A stretch of DNA of 64,000 bases from Buddleja alternifolia (GCA_019426215.1 CM033403.1:1121001-1185000); one strand, 5' to 3'; shown: positions 1 to 11,709, numbered from the stretch's first letter. The notes: a model not told the origin generated them from the sequence alone. A program made the numbers and translations.

Positions 1-1446
1 GAAGCGTCTTACACCTTATCACTTAAAAGGGTTCGCAAGTCAAAGAATCTTAATTGGGCATTAAGATTCGACTTGTATGACACATGCTCTGACGATGAGT
101 GCTAGTCGAACACTATAGGGATAGTGGGAGCAAGTATCATAGATATGTTAATGGAATTGACATATTCGAACACGGCTTGTAGTAATCCGATCACATGGGT
201 ATTTACTCAGTGACTGTCAATGATTGTATTACTGATTGTAATAGTATGCGTGAGCCTTAGACCTGAGGGTTCATGATCAATGTGCTTGTATTATTGGATC
301 TGTTACCAGAGTAGTTAGGCCCATATCAACTGTCGGTGGGGTCGACCTTGAAGTGCGATATCAATGAGACAAGTAGCAGTTGATCAGTGATCGCCAAGAT
401 GGGATTCACTGTCTCGATAGTAAACGAGAAAGTATCCTGTGCGATTATAGGCTAATGAAATTATAAGTCTTTGGCCAAAGCATAAACAACTAACTCATGT
501 GGAACATTGAGGGTAGTTCAGTAATTTCATTATGCTATAATCTAATGCATAGTATCAAGTTTAGTGAGTTTGACATTTTCCATGACTCTCACTTGATCGG
601 GATACGTGAATGACTTATACTCATACGGTATTTATGGTCAAGAGGTTCGTAAAATGATTCATTCATTTCGTACTCAATTGGGTTACGATGTGAGTCCACG
701 GGTCTGGCTAGGTGACACTCACATCCCTAGGTAATTCCTCCCTTTGTTAATTGAGACGAACCTAAAGAGTCGCGCTATAAGAAACGAGCGGGATGCATCT
801 TTTTGTGTAAATCTTTTAGAAAGAATTATATGGGCTGATTGATTTAATTAGATTAAATCAATTAATTAAATAATTAATTTAATTAGATTAGATTAAATTA
901 TTTAATTAGTATATTAATTAATTGGAATTAATTAATAGTATATATTATATTTAAATTGAATTTAAATTTTGGGCTAGTAATTGCACAAGCAAATTAAAAG
1001 CCCACCCAGTCCAAAAGAAAGCCCTAAGGGGCGGCCATTCTAGGGTTTTTTGGAGTAGCCTCCAACTTGTTCCACAAGCTAATTAAGTTTAAATAGGACT
1101 CCTACAGTGGAACAAAACCCTAAGTTACAAGGTAACTAATCAGATTACACAACACAAAAAGAAAAGAACTCTCTCCCCTCTCTCCTCTCTAGCCGTCCAC
1201 TCTAGCAAGAAAAGGAGGAGTTTCGGGATCTTTGGAAGGCTCGTTTCGCGTGAAGCTTTAGAGACAGGAGCCCTTGGAGGATTGCTGTTCTGCAGAATCA
1301 ATAAACGAATCAAAAGGGTATGTTTATTTATTCTAATTTTCGCGAAACCCTTGGAAAAATAATCACATCTATTTTTGTGATCTACCGGTAGGAATCCTCG
1401 AATCTTCCGCTGCAATTCTCTGTTTTACTGTACGGGATTCCTAACA
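1..1446 (+). mobile_element. LTR fragment (3' LTR or solo LTR), left end outside window
   Basis: About 1.4 kb of non-coding sequence with the look of a long plant LTR. There is a TATA-like motif near 1088, a CT-rich transcript-leader-like stretch near 1160-1190, and a terminal ...CTAACA ending at 1446. No tRNA primer-binding site follows position 1446, so this is the right edge of a 3' LTR or of a solo LTR rather than a 5' LTR. No coding domain is attached inside the window, so the superfamily is not assigned; copia is a guess from the general style. The short reading frames in it are spurious. Confidence 0.45.
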
Positions 1447-3420
1447 GAAACAAGATCAATATAATAATTGATACCAGGAATATACCAGCAAGGTAAATAT
1501 AGGAAACTAACTCGTAGAGATTAACACAATATAACATATAAAATATATCTAGAGTACCCACAAATAGCCCAATAGACATGATATTCCCCCCTGATGCATT
1601 AAACGTGGCACAAATATCAGAGGAACAAAATAGATAATTGTCAAGGGATCAACAACCATAACCAGCCAGCAATCATATATGATAGAAGTGCAACAAGTCA
1701 CAAGTCAACTCACAGGTTGACACCAACAAAAAAGTAACCAAGAAAGGTTAAGCCATTATACCACCGCATTTTTTGTCACAAAAAAAACACTGAAAAATGA
1801 GTAAATAGGAATATTGCACAGCGGAATAAAATACGGAGAATGAGAAGATTCACCGACGATGTGAGAATTGCCACCGACGAATTAGTAAGCAACAGTAACA
1901 TAATCCAGAACCACAGGATTCACTTCACGAGCCTGGAGACCAAAGACACAGTGATAGAAGCCACACTATCTGATGCGCTCTGCACAAAACTAAACCAAAG
2001 GCCACGAGCACATTCAAGGAGAAAAATTGAAACAAAAAAAACACCGAGTAAGTATAAAAAACAGTTATAGATAAAAGTAGGCCACATGAATATATTGATA
2101 AAAAAGAAACGGATATCATATACCGATGTTTTTTCTAAAGAAAAACACCAAAAATTACCAAACTTACCAATCTCCCAGTGATTAAATGGTGAAACAGGGC
2201 CAGTGGAGGATTGGACCAACATGAAAAACAAATCGCTATTTCTTTACTTGGTCCAACTCATGTGGTAAGAATATCAGAGAAAGAGAACATCAACCCCGTG
2301 GAATACCCAAGAACAGCAAATGCCCAAACCAAACGAAATGACAGGATTTAATCAAATCATCCTTTATAAAACTATAAGACTGACAAATAATAAAAAATGG
2401 ATCGATACAGCTTTATCATTGCTTCTTATGAGAAAAAAAAGCAAAAAACCCTGTGGCTCATTCTGTAACATCCCATATTTTCAGCTCCTGATTTTAGAGA
2501 GATTGAGGTAAAGTTATATTTGTTTTTGTTTATTAGATTTCATAATTTTTTCGATTCGTGCTCAATCCAAAATATTTTCTTCGTGCTTGTATAGCCAAAA
2601 TTATACTTTAACTATATGTAATATAGCCTATTATTATTTCCATATCATTCTATAGTAGCATGTGTGTAGAATAATCTAAAGCTTATATGCTATGTACGTC
2701 AGTTCTTATATATATATATATGTATTCATACATATATTTGAATACATATACATATGTATGCATATATTAGATGAGTGTTGCCTAAGTGTTGGTGTCAACA
2801 TTAGAGGTCTCACACCTCATCTCCTTTGTAACGTGTGGCAAGGAAAGAGAACCAACATATTCACCTTTCCTTCTTTCTATTTTGATATCCTTCTCAAAAG
2901 TCATTCACCAGGGGAAAAAAAAACTCCAAAACTGACCTCCTGAAATTTCCTCTCCAATCAGCCCCGTAATTCCTCTCGAATTCAAGAAGTTAAAGAAAGA
3001 AATTCATGAGGAAAAGAAAAAATACACCAAGAGTAGGAAGCTTCATCTTTTCTTGATTCTTTTTTAAGGTATATGGTTGCTATCTTATATATCATGTGTA
3101 CATGTTTGAGGATGTGTATATGCTTGTATGTAGATGGAGAACACCATCAAGATCTGAATTTGAAAGTATTCTATCATATTTATGTATTTTAGTTGACTTA
3201 AATTGCATGACATCCAGTTTTCAGAAGCTTCAGTTTCTGCAATTGGATTTAAAAGCTATAATTAGTGGCTTAAACGTGGGAATTTGATTGTGTTAAATTT
3301 TCTGGATATACTTATTTTTGTTATGAGCGTATCTATAAAATTTGGAAAATATTGGTGGCCATTGGATCTTTCTAAAAATCTTTGAATGAAACTGCCAGGT
3401 GCCTCTACAAGTCTAACTTG
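1447..3420. other. intergenic stretch, no gene recognised
   Basis: AT-rich sequence with several short reading frames (1840-2070 +, 1920-2231 -, 2320-2511 +, 2692-2943 +). None resembles a known protein, and overlapping frames on both strands argue against coding. There is a TA/TG-rich simple-sequence patch at about 2705-2770. A TGTAACATCCC string near 2465 resembles the start of some gypsy LTRs, but no matching end was found. Confidence 0.5.
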
Positions 3421-3567
3421 GGAGAGCCACGCCCGGATCCCTCGGCAAGATGAAGCTTATTTCGTCGAGATGGAGATCGAGATGGAGAGCAGCAAGGAGA
3501 ATTGTTGGGAGATGACGAAGTAGTTAGTATCCATTAGGGGCACGGGGATGATAGAGGTAAGGCTCAT

Positions 3568-4695
3568 ATGTTCGGTTTATCGCCCGATCCACGACATGCG
3601 GTGCATTATGAAGAGGATAGATACGCGAGAATGGATCGGGTTACGAATCTTGTACAACAAAGGCCAACCACCACACTGATGGCTTGCAACTCTCCTGTTG
3701 TAACGGAAATCATGAAAGAAGTTCCAAATAGCCTCTTTAGAATGTCGGACTTTATCAAATTTGATGGGACAGGTGACCCGAGATCCCACATTACATTTTA
3801 TGAGTTGTTAATGTCTTTCCAGGGATAGATGGATGCAATTAATGACAAAATTTTCACCACTACCCTCGTGAGTCAGGCGCATGACTGGTTCATGAGTCTT
3901 GCACCCGACTCCACAGGGTCATACTGACAGTTGAAACATAACTTTGAAAACCACTTTGCTAGTAATAAGAAGACAAAGAAGTCTATATCTGTGACAATGG
4001 GACTGAAGCAAGGCTCAACCGAGTCTTTATGTGAATTCATACATCGCTTTAATCAAGAAGCCATGGACCTCCCTGAACTTAATAACGAGTTGGTGCTAAG
4101 TTTCTTAATGAGAGGCTTAAAGAAAGGCAATTTTAATGGCGCACTCTCTCGTCGCCCTCCACGATTCCATGAGGAATTAATGGAATTGGCAGGAGAGTAC
4201 ATTAATGAAGAAGAAATGAATGAGTAAAAAGACTCAGAGAACTTGCAAACCATGAACAACCAAAGAGGTCATAAAGAAAAACCTGAAACTGGTCGATACG
4301 AGGGAACAGGGTCACGAAAAGATCATGATCGACCCCGTAGATCCTAATTTGAGCATTATACACCTTTGAATTTGACTCATGCCAAAATTCTGGTAGCAGC
4401 TCTACGGACAAACCAAGTCCAAAGTCCCAGACCGCTAAGAAGTGGTCCAAAAAAGAACATGCACAAATATTGTGACTTTTACAAAGGTCATGGGCATGAC
4501 ACGGAAGAATGCTCTCAATTGAAAGACGAGATTGAACGACTTATCAAGTCGGGTGTGCTGGACGATTTTATTGATTGCACTCTGGTGGAAGTAAGAGCCC
4601 CCGAGGCCAACCGCAAAACAGAGGTTAGACGATCACGCAGTCGATCACGTGAACGATCCCACAAGCGATCGAATGAAAAGGATCATCAGAAATGA
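3568..4695 (+). pseudogene. gag polyprotein remnant (element 1)
   Basis: One reading frame covers the whole interval but is broken by in-frame stops at 3826-3828, about 3925, 4225-4227 and about 4344. The segment 3720-4220 has the Retrotrans_gag pattern: an F-D-G-T-G-D-P start, a W-F motif, a GLKQGSTESL..F..RF block and a LMRGL block. A zinc-knuckle-like motif with the plant Tat form (C..F....GH....C then a leucine-lysine-rich helix) lies near 4470-4530, but the first histidine position is occupied by Y. The C-terminal end is rich in R-S dipeptides (about 4620-4690). It would have formed the virus-like particle coat. Confidence 0.8.
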
Positions 4696-4756
4696 CGAGC
4701 GGCCCAGAAACGAATATCACATAAACGATAATTATCGTCGTGACTATGAATGCCCA

Positions 4757-4945
4757 AGAGGCAATGATTATCGCCATAATGATGGCCCTCGTTATAACGA
4801 GCGAGACAATGATTATCGTTGTAGTGACAACCCTTGTAATAAGGAGCGAGACAATGATTATCGCCGTAATAACGACCCTCATAATAACGAGCAAAGCAAT
4901 GATTATCGCCATAATGACGGCCCTCGTCATAATGAGCGAAGGAGA
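4757..4945 (+). repeat. 45-bp coding tandem repeat in the gag-protease linker
   Basis: About four imperfect copies of a 45-bp (15-codon) unit, beginning around GAGCGAGACAATGATTATCG. In the open frame 4649-5152 it encodes a polar repeat containing N-D-Y-R, then H/N-N-D, then P-R/H-N-E. The repeat keeps frame, so it was probably amplified while coding. Related open frames on both strands here are shadows of this repeat. Confidence 0.75.
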
Positions 4946-5148
4946 GAAATGCATCAAGCACATAAAGATGGCAATCTCCGTGAAATTCATATGATAGCGG
5001 GATGGGGATTCCTCGAATGCAAGAAGGAGGAATGCAAGAGAGGTCGTTCGAGTTATTATCGTGGTGAACCAGTTCGGGTGCTTTTACTTATGAGAGGGTC
5101 AAATTCAAGGAACGAAGCAATCAATTTTGACGACAGTGATTATGAGGG

Positions 5149-5481
5149 ATGAATGGTCCTCACAACGACCCTACGGTAATTTCGATGGATGTAGCTAACT
5201 TCGTGGTACATAAAGTTTTGGTAGATACAGGGAGTTCGGTGGATATTACCTTTTGGGATGTTTTGAAGAAAATGGAGCTTGATAGCATGCGGTTGCGATC
5301 TGTAAGTACTTCCTTGGTGGGTTTTACGGGATCACCAAGTCATGCCCAAGGTTTCAGTCGATTTAAACATATCTTCGGGGTTCGGGTCGAAGTAAAAAAT
5401 GAGCTGAGTTACCTTTTTGGTTGTGGATGTTCCCTTTGCATACAATATGATTGTGGGACGACCCATGTTGAACTTATTTAG
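5149..5481 (+). pseudogene. aspartic protease remnant (element 1)
   Basis: This frame holds the retropepsin active-site motif V-D-T-G-S-S-V-D-I (about 5220-5247), after a hydrophobic V-I-S-M-D-V-A-N-F strand and before an L-V-G-F-T-G flap-like region. That is the order seen in plant gypsy proteases, which cleave Gag-Pol. It lies one frame away from the preceding repeat-rich segment (4649-5152), with a 4-bp overlap, so a frameshift separates gag and protease here. The region from 5482 to 5790 (the linker to reverse transcriptase) is too decayed to follow in one frame. Confidence 0.75.
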
Positions 5482-5794
5482 GGCCATTATCTCAACCACG
5501 CACCTGAAGATGAAATTCAAAACAAGTAATGGTATTAGGGAGGTGCGCGGGAATCAACTGAGGGCTCGTTAGTGTTACACGACCTCACTAAAAGTCAATT
5601 TGTCGAAGAAGAAGAAGCATGAAGCCTGTAGAGTCGAGGTGTTAGATGAAGAGGCGAAAACTCTGATGGAAAGTTTGGACAAAAAATAGAAATCGGTCAA
5701 TACACGAGTTGAACCTATGGTCCACAAATCTATTGAACTTGTCTCGGGTAATTCGGAAAAAACGACTCAGATAGGAGGAGAGATGGATCCATAG

Positions 5795-7142
5795 ATGGAA
5801 ACGAAGCTGGTGAACTTTTTTAGGGAGAATTCGAATATGTTTATATGGAAGGCTTCTGGCTTTAAAGGTATCGACCTTTCTGTTATCGTCCATCATCTGA
5901 ACGTTTATCCAGAGGCAAAACACGTCAGACAGAAACGAAGGAATTTTGGTCTGGATAGGGACATGATAATTAAAGAAGAAGTTAAAAAACTTCTAGATGT
6001 AGGATATGTAAATGAAATCCAAATTATGGATTAGCTTGCAAATGTAGTCCTTGTACCTAAAACGGCAGGAAAGTGGCGAATGTGTACTGATTTCACCGAC
6101 TTGAATAAAGTTTGTCCTCGTGACCCTTATCTATTGCCTCGTATAGATTTACTCGTAGACTCTATTGCAAGATGTGCATTATTGAGCATGATGGACGCCT
6201 ATCAAGGCTTCAACCAAATAATGATGGCGGAGGAAAATCGAGACAAGACTACGGTCGTTATGGCGAGAGGAGTCTACTGTTGCAACATGATGCCTTTCAG
6301 ATTGAAAAATTCAGGAGCAACGTACCAAAGGCTCATCAATATGATGTTTGAGGAAGAGATCGTAAGAACTATGGAAGTGTATGTTGACGATATGCTTGTA
6401 AAAAGCACGAACGAGAACAACCATTTGGCAGATCCAAAAAAATCGTTCGCAATCATGAAAGAATATGGCATGAAGTTAAACCCACACAAGTGTACCTTCG
6501 GTGTACGAGGTGGTAAATTCCTAGGATATATGGTAACCCAACGAGGAATTGAAGCTAATCCTGAAAAAATTAAAACAATTTTGGGTATGCAGTCCCCGAC
6601 GAGTGTAAAAGACGAACAAAAGTTAACATGGAGAATGGCAAGTTTGAATCGTTTTATCTCGCGATCTGCAGATAAGGGCCCACACTTCTTTAAAATCTTA
6701 AGGAATGTAAAACGCTTTGAATGGACTGACGAGTGTGAGAATGCTTTTAATGAATTAAAAACTTACCTGTCGTCTCTCTCCACCACTGTTGACCAAACTA
6801 GTATTAAGAGAACCACTGATCTTATACTTAGCAATCTCTTCAGCAACTCTAAGTGTTATACGCGTTCGAAAAGTTGATGGAGACCATCGTCCAGTTTATT
6901 ATGTCAGCAAGTTGATGCAAGGAGCCGAGTTGAACTATTGGGAAATTGAAATATGGGCCCTTGCATTAATGACTGCGGCCCGAAAGCTCAGACCATTCTT
7001 ACAATCTCATCATGTGATCGTACTAACGAATCAGCCGTTGAAGTAAGTACTGGCAAAACCTGATATTTCAGGTCGACTCGTCAAATGGGCAATTGAACTG
7101 GGAGAGTTCAGCATTGAATACAAGAGTCGTACCTCAACCAAA
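5795..7142 (+). pseudogene. reverse transcriptase and first RNase H remnant (element 1)
   Basis: One frame from 5795 contains the RT entry region, an in-frame TAG at 6032-6034, then the RT core to about 6780. Visible motifs are a fingers-like K-W-R-M-C-T-D-F block, M-D-A-Y-Q-G-F (first catalytic Asp, about 6192), M-P-F-R-L-K-N (the usual G is R here) and Y-V-D-D at about 6379-6390. A frame change near 6780 moves to the frame 6789-7046, which carries the connection/RNase H region (L-Y-L-A-I-S-S, P-V-Y-Y-V-S-K). Another TAA lies near 7045. Function would be copying the element RNA into DNA; the breaks make it inactive. Confidence 0.85.
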
Positions 7143-7177
7143 GCTCAAGTGATGGCAAATTTTCTGGTGGAAATGAT

Positions 7178-7678
7178 TTGGTAGCCTCGGTATCATCATC
7201 GAAAATGACTCCGTGGTCACTACATGTGGATAGTTCTTCAATGACAAGACGAGGAGGTGTTGGAATTTGGTTACGCTCTCTAGAGGGAAATGACCTGGAA
7301 TTTGCGATCAAATTAAACTTTGATGTAATGAACAATGAGGCAGAATATGAAGCATTAATTGCAGGGTTGAGGGTGGCAAAGACCCTAGAAATAAAGAATG
7401 TAAGAGTGTTTACTGATTCACAATTGGTAGCACGACAAATTTCGGGAACTTATGAGGCAAAAGAAAAAACCATGATCAATTATTTGCAAATAATGAAACA
7501 ACTGATGATGGAATTTGAGAAGATTGAATTATGTCAAATACCAGGGGATGAAAATCAAAGAGCGGATGCATTATCTAAGTTTGAAAATCAATTTGTCAGA
7601 TCAACGAGTCGCACCATGTCATCACTCGTGTCGGAACATTCAAAATTAGAATCTCCGACTATGATTATGCCTCTTTAG
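7178..7678 (+). CDS. second (plant/archaeal-type) RNase H domain of element 1
   Basis: A 166-codon open segment with a complete-looking RNase H catalytic quartet: D18 in L-H-V-D-S-S, E54 in N-N-E-A-E-Y-E-A-L, D80 in F-T-D-S-Q-L-V and D130 in Q-R-A-D-A-L-S-K. It follows the RT-linked RNase H, giving the dual RNase H order typical of Tat-lineage gypsy elements. It is the best-preserved domain of element 1. It was part of the polyprotein, so the ATG at 7178 is not a real start. A TAG closes the frame before the integrase. Confidence 0.8.
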   Translation: MVASVSSSKMTPWSLHVDSSSMTRRGGVGIWLRSLEGNDLEFAIKLNFDVMNNEAEYEALIAGLRVAKTLEIKNVRVFTDSQLVARQISGTYEAKEKTMINYLQIMKQLMMEFEKIELCQIPGDENQRADALSKFENQFVRSTSRTMSSLVSEHSKLESPTMIMPL

Positions 7679-7717
7679 GAAGATACGAGTTGGAAACAAC
7701 CCATTATAGAATATCTC

Positions 7718-9079
7718 TTGGAAGGAACTTTGCCAGAGGACAAACTCAAAGCTCGGAGATTGACTGGAAGAGCAGCTCGTCTCACTATCTTAAATGATGA
7801 GCTATATAAGGGATCAAATGATGGACCATTGCTTTCTTGCCTCACTCCAATCGAAGCAGATTATGTTTTGAAGGAAATACATGAAGGGAGCTGTGGAAAT
7901 CACTCTGCAGGACGATCACTGGCACAAAGAGTTACACGACAAGGATATTTTTGGTCGACGCTCGTTAAGGATGCATAAGAGTTTGTCAAACGATGCAAAC
8001 AATGCCAATTGCACTCCAATGAAATCCACCAGCCGGGAAAACCCATGGAAGTGATAAAAATTGCATACTGTTTGATCAGTGGGGCATTGATATACTAGGT
8101 TAATGCGTATCCTAAATTTATCAGTAAGCTCGTTCTAAGAAACGAGGCAAAATACTGACTCCATGTACTTGTGAACTCGTTTGCAGTTCCGTTTCCTTCG
8201 GTCCAAAATCAAAAGAAATTTATTATTGTGGCCATGGAACACTTTACAAAATGGATCAAAGCTGAAGCTGTGGCCCGTATTACGGAAAAAAGTTATCATA
8301 GATTTCATTTGGAAGAATATAATTTGCAGGTTAATGAACCTAAAAGGGCTATATATATACTATGCTGATAATCATAATACTCATTTGGAAATAATATCAT
8401 TTGCAGGTTTGGTATCCCTAGGATTCTCATTTTTGATAATGGGACTCAATTCAATGGGAAATCTATTACATCATGGTGCAGTATATTGAAAATTCAGCAA
8501 AATTTTACATCTATGGGGCATCCTTAAGCAAATGGGCTGACAAGTGGCAAATCGGATATTATTGCAGCACTTAAAGACTCGACTTGATGGTATGAGGTCG
8601 GCATGGACAGATGAACTGCCGGGAGTTCTCTAGGCTTATCGAACAACCCCAAGGTCGTCGACGGAAGAAACCCCGTTCTGTCTTGTGTACGGATCTGAGG
8701 CGATAATTACAACAGAAATAGGAATGATGACACACAGAGTGCTGAACTACAAATCAAAAGACAATCAGCAAAATCGTGAGTTTGAGCTTGAGGTGATAGA
8801 GGAGAAAAGAGAACGAGCTTATGCAAATATACTGAGACAAAAGAGCACAATGGCAAGAGCATACAACAAGCGTGTGAAAGTAAGATGCTTTCAAGTAGGA
8901 GATTTAGTATTGAATAGAGTTAAAGTTTAAAAGCATGTAAAAAATTGGAAGCTAATTCGGATTGTCCTTATAAGGTCATTAAAATAACGAAGGGAATGAC
9001 ATATAGATTACAGGATCTACAAGGGAAAGATTTACCTCGTCCATGGCACATAGACATATTAAGAAAGTTTTATACATAA
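7718..9079 (+). pseudogene. integrase remnant (element 1)
   Basis: The N-terminal H-H-C-C zinc region runs from about 7885 to 8010 (H-E-G-S-C-G-N-H, then C-K-Q-C), with a TAA inside at about 7976. The catalytic core begins near 8215 (F-T-K-W-I-K-A-E-A), shifts frame near 8290, is interrupted by an intron-like insert (8330-8406), and resumes with F-G-I-P-R-I-L-I-F-D-N-G-T-Q-F. The C-terminal part (8685-8930, Y-G-S-E-A-I-I then the G-D-L-V motif) is open, and the R-P-W-H-I polyprotein tail ends near 9079. The product would have inserted the cDNA into the genome. Confidence 0.8.
8330..8406 (+). other. intron-like 77-bp insert inside the integrase core
   Basis: The insert starts GTTAATG and ends TTTGCAG, and its removal joins C-R to F-G-I-P in the correct integrase frame (phase 2). 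A CTGATAAT branch-point-like string lies about 35 bp before the acceptor. The sequence just upstream (8306-8329) and the last part of the insert (8382-8406) are near-copies, each ending TTTGCAGGT. The insert therefore looks like a tandem duplication that created its own splice sites. Splicing is inferred, not shown. Confidence 0.5.
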
Positions 9080-9109
9080 TTACGGTCAACAGTACTCGTT
9101 GAGACGAGG

Positions 9110-9380
9110 CTAGTGTATTTTCCTTATATCTACTCGAATAATGTATGAAAATCTACGCGTATAAAATGAGGTCAATGTTTTGAGACGAAGAATACACTTG
9201 TTTTGAATCTATTCGATTACATATAAAAGCTTACTCGTAGAAACGAGTTCAATGTTTGAAAATACATAATGTCGAAATGAATGTAATTGTTTTGAATCTA
9301 TTCGATTAAGTATAAAAACCTACTCATAGAAACGAGTTCAAATAAGTGTAAAAGTCTACTTGTAGAAACGAGATAAACAA
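9110..9380 (+). repeat. ~89-bp tandem repeat in the pol-3' spacer (element 1)
   Basis: TTGTTTTGAATCTATTCGAT occurs near 9198 and again near 9287, followed each time by CTACTC.TAGAAACGAG-like sequence, which recurs a third time near 9358. This makes about 2.5 imperfect copies. It is non-coding and lies between the end of pol and the antisense gene. Confidence 0.6.
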
Positions 9381-9785
9381 ACGATACCCAAGAAAATATA
9401 TAATGAGAAGATAGAAACAAATAGACGAGCCTAGACTCGAAAATATAGAATCCATGCTATAGGAAAAATTAAAACGGACATCACAGATCGTCTTACAAAG
9501 CGAAGACAATAAAAAGTAAACATTAACATTGTTTCACAAAAGCAGAAATCAAAACCAATTGTTTAAAAGCCACACATGGCTCAAAAGATGAACAAAAAAT
9601 TAGAACAAATTAAGGGTCAACAGAAGTATTATCCTCGGCCCCTTGATTTGATGATTGAGTTAGATTTGTAGGAGGAACATACCATGTGCCAAAGGGGCAA
9701 ATTCTGGATACTCGATAGGCTCAGTGTATGGGTCGTCGGTAGAGAATAAATCACGAAGTAGCTTACGATTGTCACACTCTTCTAA

Positions 9786-11011
9786 TCAGCGCATATTAAA
9801 ATCTATCTTGAAAGCCGCTAGACGAGTGCCGTAATCGATACACTTGTAGAACCCATCTTTCTCATCCTTTAGGGCCCTGGAAAGAAGAAGGCCATCAAAA
9901 ATAGTTGAAGTCATGAAGTCCCGCACCCCACCGAAGCGGCTCTCGGCTAAAGAGTTGGCATACTGCTGTGAGGAAGTGAACTCGTTCTTCCCAGCTGACT
10001 TCCCCAATTCATTCTCTTCGTTCCTCTCTTTTTCTAGTCGCTCAATACGAGTTGAGAACTCGTTACAATCAGCCTTAAGGCGATCGTTAGCCTCTTGAAG
10101 GAATGCCAGAGACAGTTGATAATTATCCTTTTCATTTATCATCTGCTTGTTCGTTTCCAGAAGTTCCTTCTTCATGGCCTCGAAGGCATCTTGTTCAGCA
10201 GCATGACTTGTGACCATTTGGGCTGACTGAGCAACTGCAACTGCTTTCTCCTCCTTGAAACTCGCACAGCAAAGGGCGAGGTCATGTGCAGACAATGCGG
10301 CCTTTATAGGAAGGGAAAAGTGTTATATAAAAAAAATGAGTTGACTATGTATTCAATGTTAACGAGGTGTACCTTCATCAAATGCCCGGCCAAATGCTTC
10401 TCCACAGCAGCATACGACTGCTCAATTAAGATAGCCTTGTCCCTGGGGAGTAACATATTCTTGTACATCTCGTGAGCAACACTCATACCCTAGGGCCCAG
10501 ACAAAATGGAGCTATCTGGATAGATTCTCCAATCCGGGATAATAGGCTCTGAATTTGGGTTTTTCTCGCAACGATTGGCCACGTGATAAGTTCGGTAGTC
10601 CATAAAAGCGAGTGACTCCAATTTATCCACGATAGCCATCACCTCCGGACGAGTACCAGGAAGGATACGTTTCTCTTCAGAAGACGACTCTCTTCGGCGT
10701 TTCTGACGACTTAGATCCGCACGATGGGGTCGTTGAGAACCCGGAGCCATAGAGAGATTCATTTTGGGATCCTTCTCACCTGCACTGTCTTCAACAAGTG
10801 TAGGCTCGTTAATAGATAGAGTCGTTCCATGTGAACGAGGAGCGGTAAGTTCGAGTGGCCTAGTAACGGGTGTAGTAATCTTTACGCCACGGGAACCAGA
10901 GCCTGACCCCTCGATCATTTCTCGGGACGGAGTAAGAGACAACTCATCCATGAATTGTTTGCCCCGTGAAGTTGTAGGAGCGGGGAACCCACCTTGCTCT
11001 TCTGCATGCAC
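9786..11011 (-). pseudogene. spliced antisense gene of element 1 (coiled-coil protein)
   Basis: Read on -, exon 1 (11011 to 10373) runs through an in-frame TAG at 10490-10492. An intron of 71 bp (10302-10372, GTACAC...AAAG) joins in phase 0 to exon 2 (10301-9786). The N-terminal part is polar and basic. Exon 2 encodes a long E/K/Q/L-rich coiled coil (about residues 1-110 of that exon) and an F-K-C-I-D-like C-terminal block resembling the tail of plant retroelement antisense proteins. Tat-lineage elements are known to carry extra genes here, sometimes antisense; the function is unknown. The TAG suggests decay. Confidence 0.6.
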
Positions 11012-11360
11012 CTGTTACACTGACAGACGCTTCAGTTACGAAAAGTCATGCCACGAAAAAGTGTGCGCATTTATGATTGATGCACGCCTCCGTTAACACA
11101 ATAATGAAGCAAACATTAATGATCGAAGAGACGTGATCACTCATTATTGAAGGGAGAAGACGTGATCATTTATTATCAAAAGACGTGACTCTCTAGATGA
11201 TAAAAATAGTTAAATTGGATAATCTCAATCCATAGGTTCGTATTACAATGCGAGTATCGGTCTACGAAACTAAAATCGTTAAATAAATCTCTACTTCCTC
11301 AGAATGAATTTAAGTCATAACACGAGCAAATTCTTCAGACTGATGAAGTGGGGGACTTAA

Positions 11361-11709
11361 TGATATCCCATAATATGGTATCTAGGCCCACAAACACTAA
11401 TACAAAGACTTAAGCCCAACACAAAGCCCAAAATCCAATAGGATGTGTGTGCTATAAATACCTCCTCATAACATTTATTGGGGGTTGGAATCTTAAGCAT
11501 ATTCTCTCTAGCTTTAGCCTCGTATCTCCATAAGTAACAAGTCTATAGACTGAGAAGTACGTTTCTATATACATATAAATTTGGAAGTTAGAATCGTCCA
11601 CCGAGTACAATCCTGTTTATACACTCTAATATAAAACTACGTTGACTTAATCCTGATTAGGTACGTAGGTAGCTTGATTATTATTGAGTGCAGTCTTAAA
11701 TTATTATCA
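11361..11709 (+). repeat. 3' LTR of element 1
   Basis: It begins TGATATCCCA directly after a polypurine tract (AGTGGGGGACTTAA, 11347-11360) and plausibly ends ...TTATTATCA at 11709, giving the imperfect terminal inverted repeat TGATA/TATCA. A TATAAATA box is at 11453-11460. No 5' partner is present, so the right border is a best guess and the target-site duplication cannot be tested. Confidence 0.65.

Larger units (their letters stand above)
3424..11709 (+). mobile_element. decayed Ty3/gypsy retrotransposon, Tat/Ogre-type (element 1), 5'-truncated
   Basis: Order on +: gag (3568-4695), repeat-rich linker (4757-4945), protease (5149-5481), reverse transcriptase plus first RNase H (5795-7142), a second RNase H (7178-7678), integrase (7718-9079), repeat spacer, spliced antisense gene (9786-11011), polypurine tract and 3' LTR (11361-11709). 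The second RNase H and the antisense gene point to the Tat/Ogre side of Ty3/gypsy (established family knowledge). No 5' LTR or primer-binding site is seen before gag, so the left side is truncated near 3424. Many in-frame stops and frame changes make it non-functional. Confidence 0.85.

Noticed and set aside
2464..3400. Possible gypsy solo LTR starting TGTAACATCCC
   Set aside because: No matching terminal sequence, target-site duplication or TATA/poly-A arrangement could be identified.
4625..4990. - strand 121-codon I/V/M-rich frame that looks membrane-like
   Set aside because: It is the reverse reading of the 45-bp repeat in gag; the hydrophobic look comes from repeat composition.
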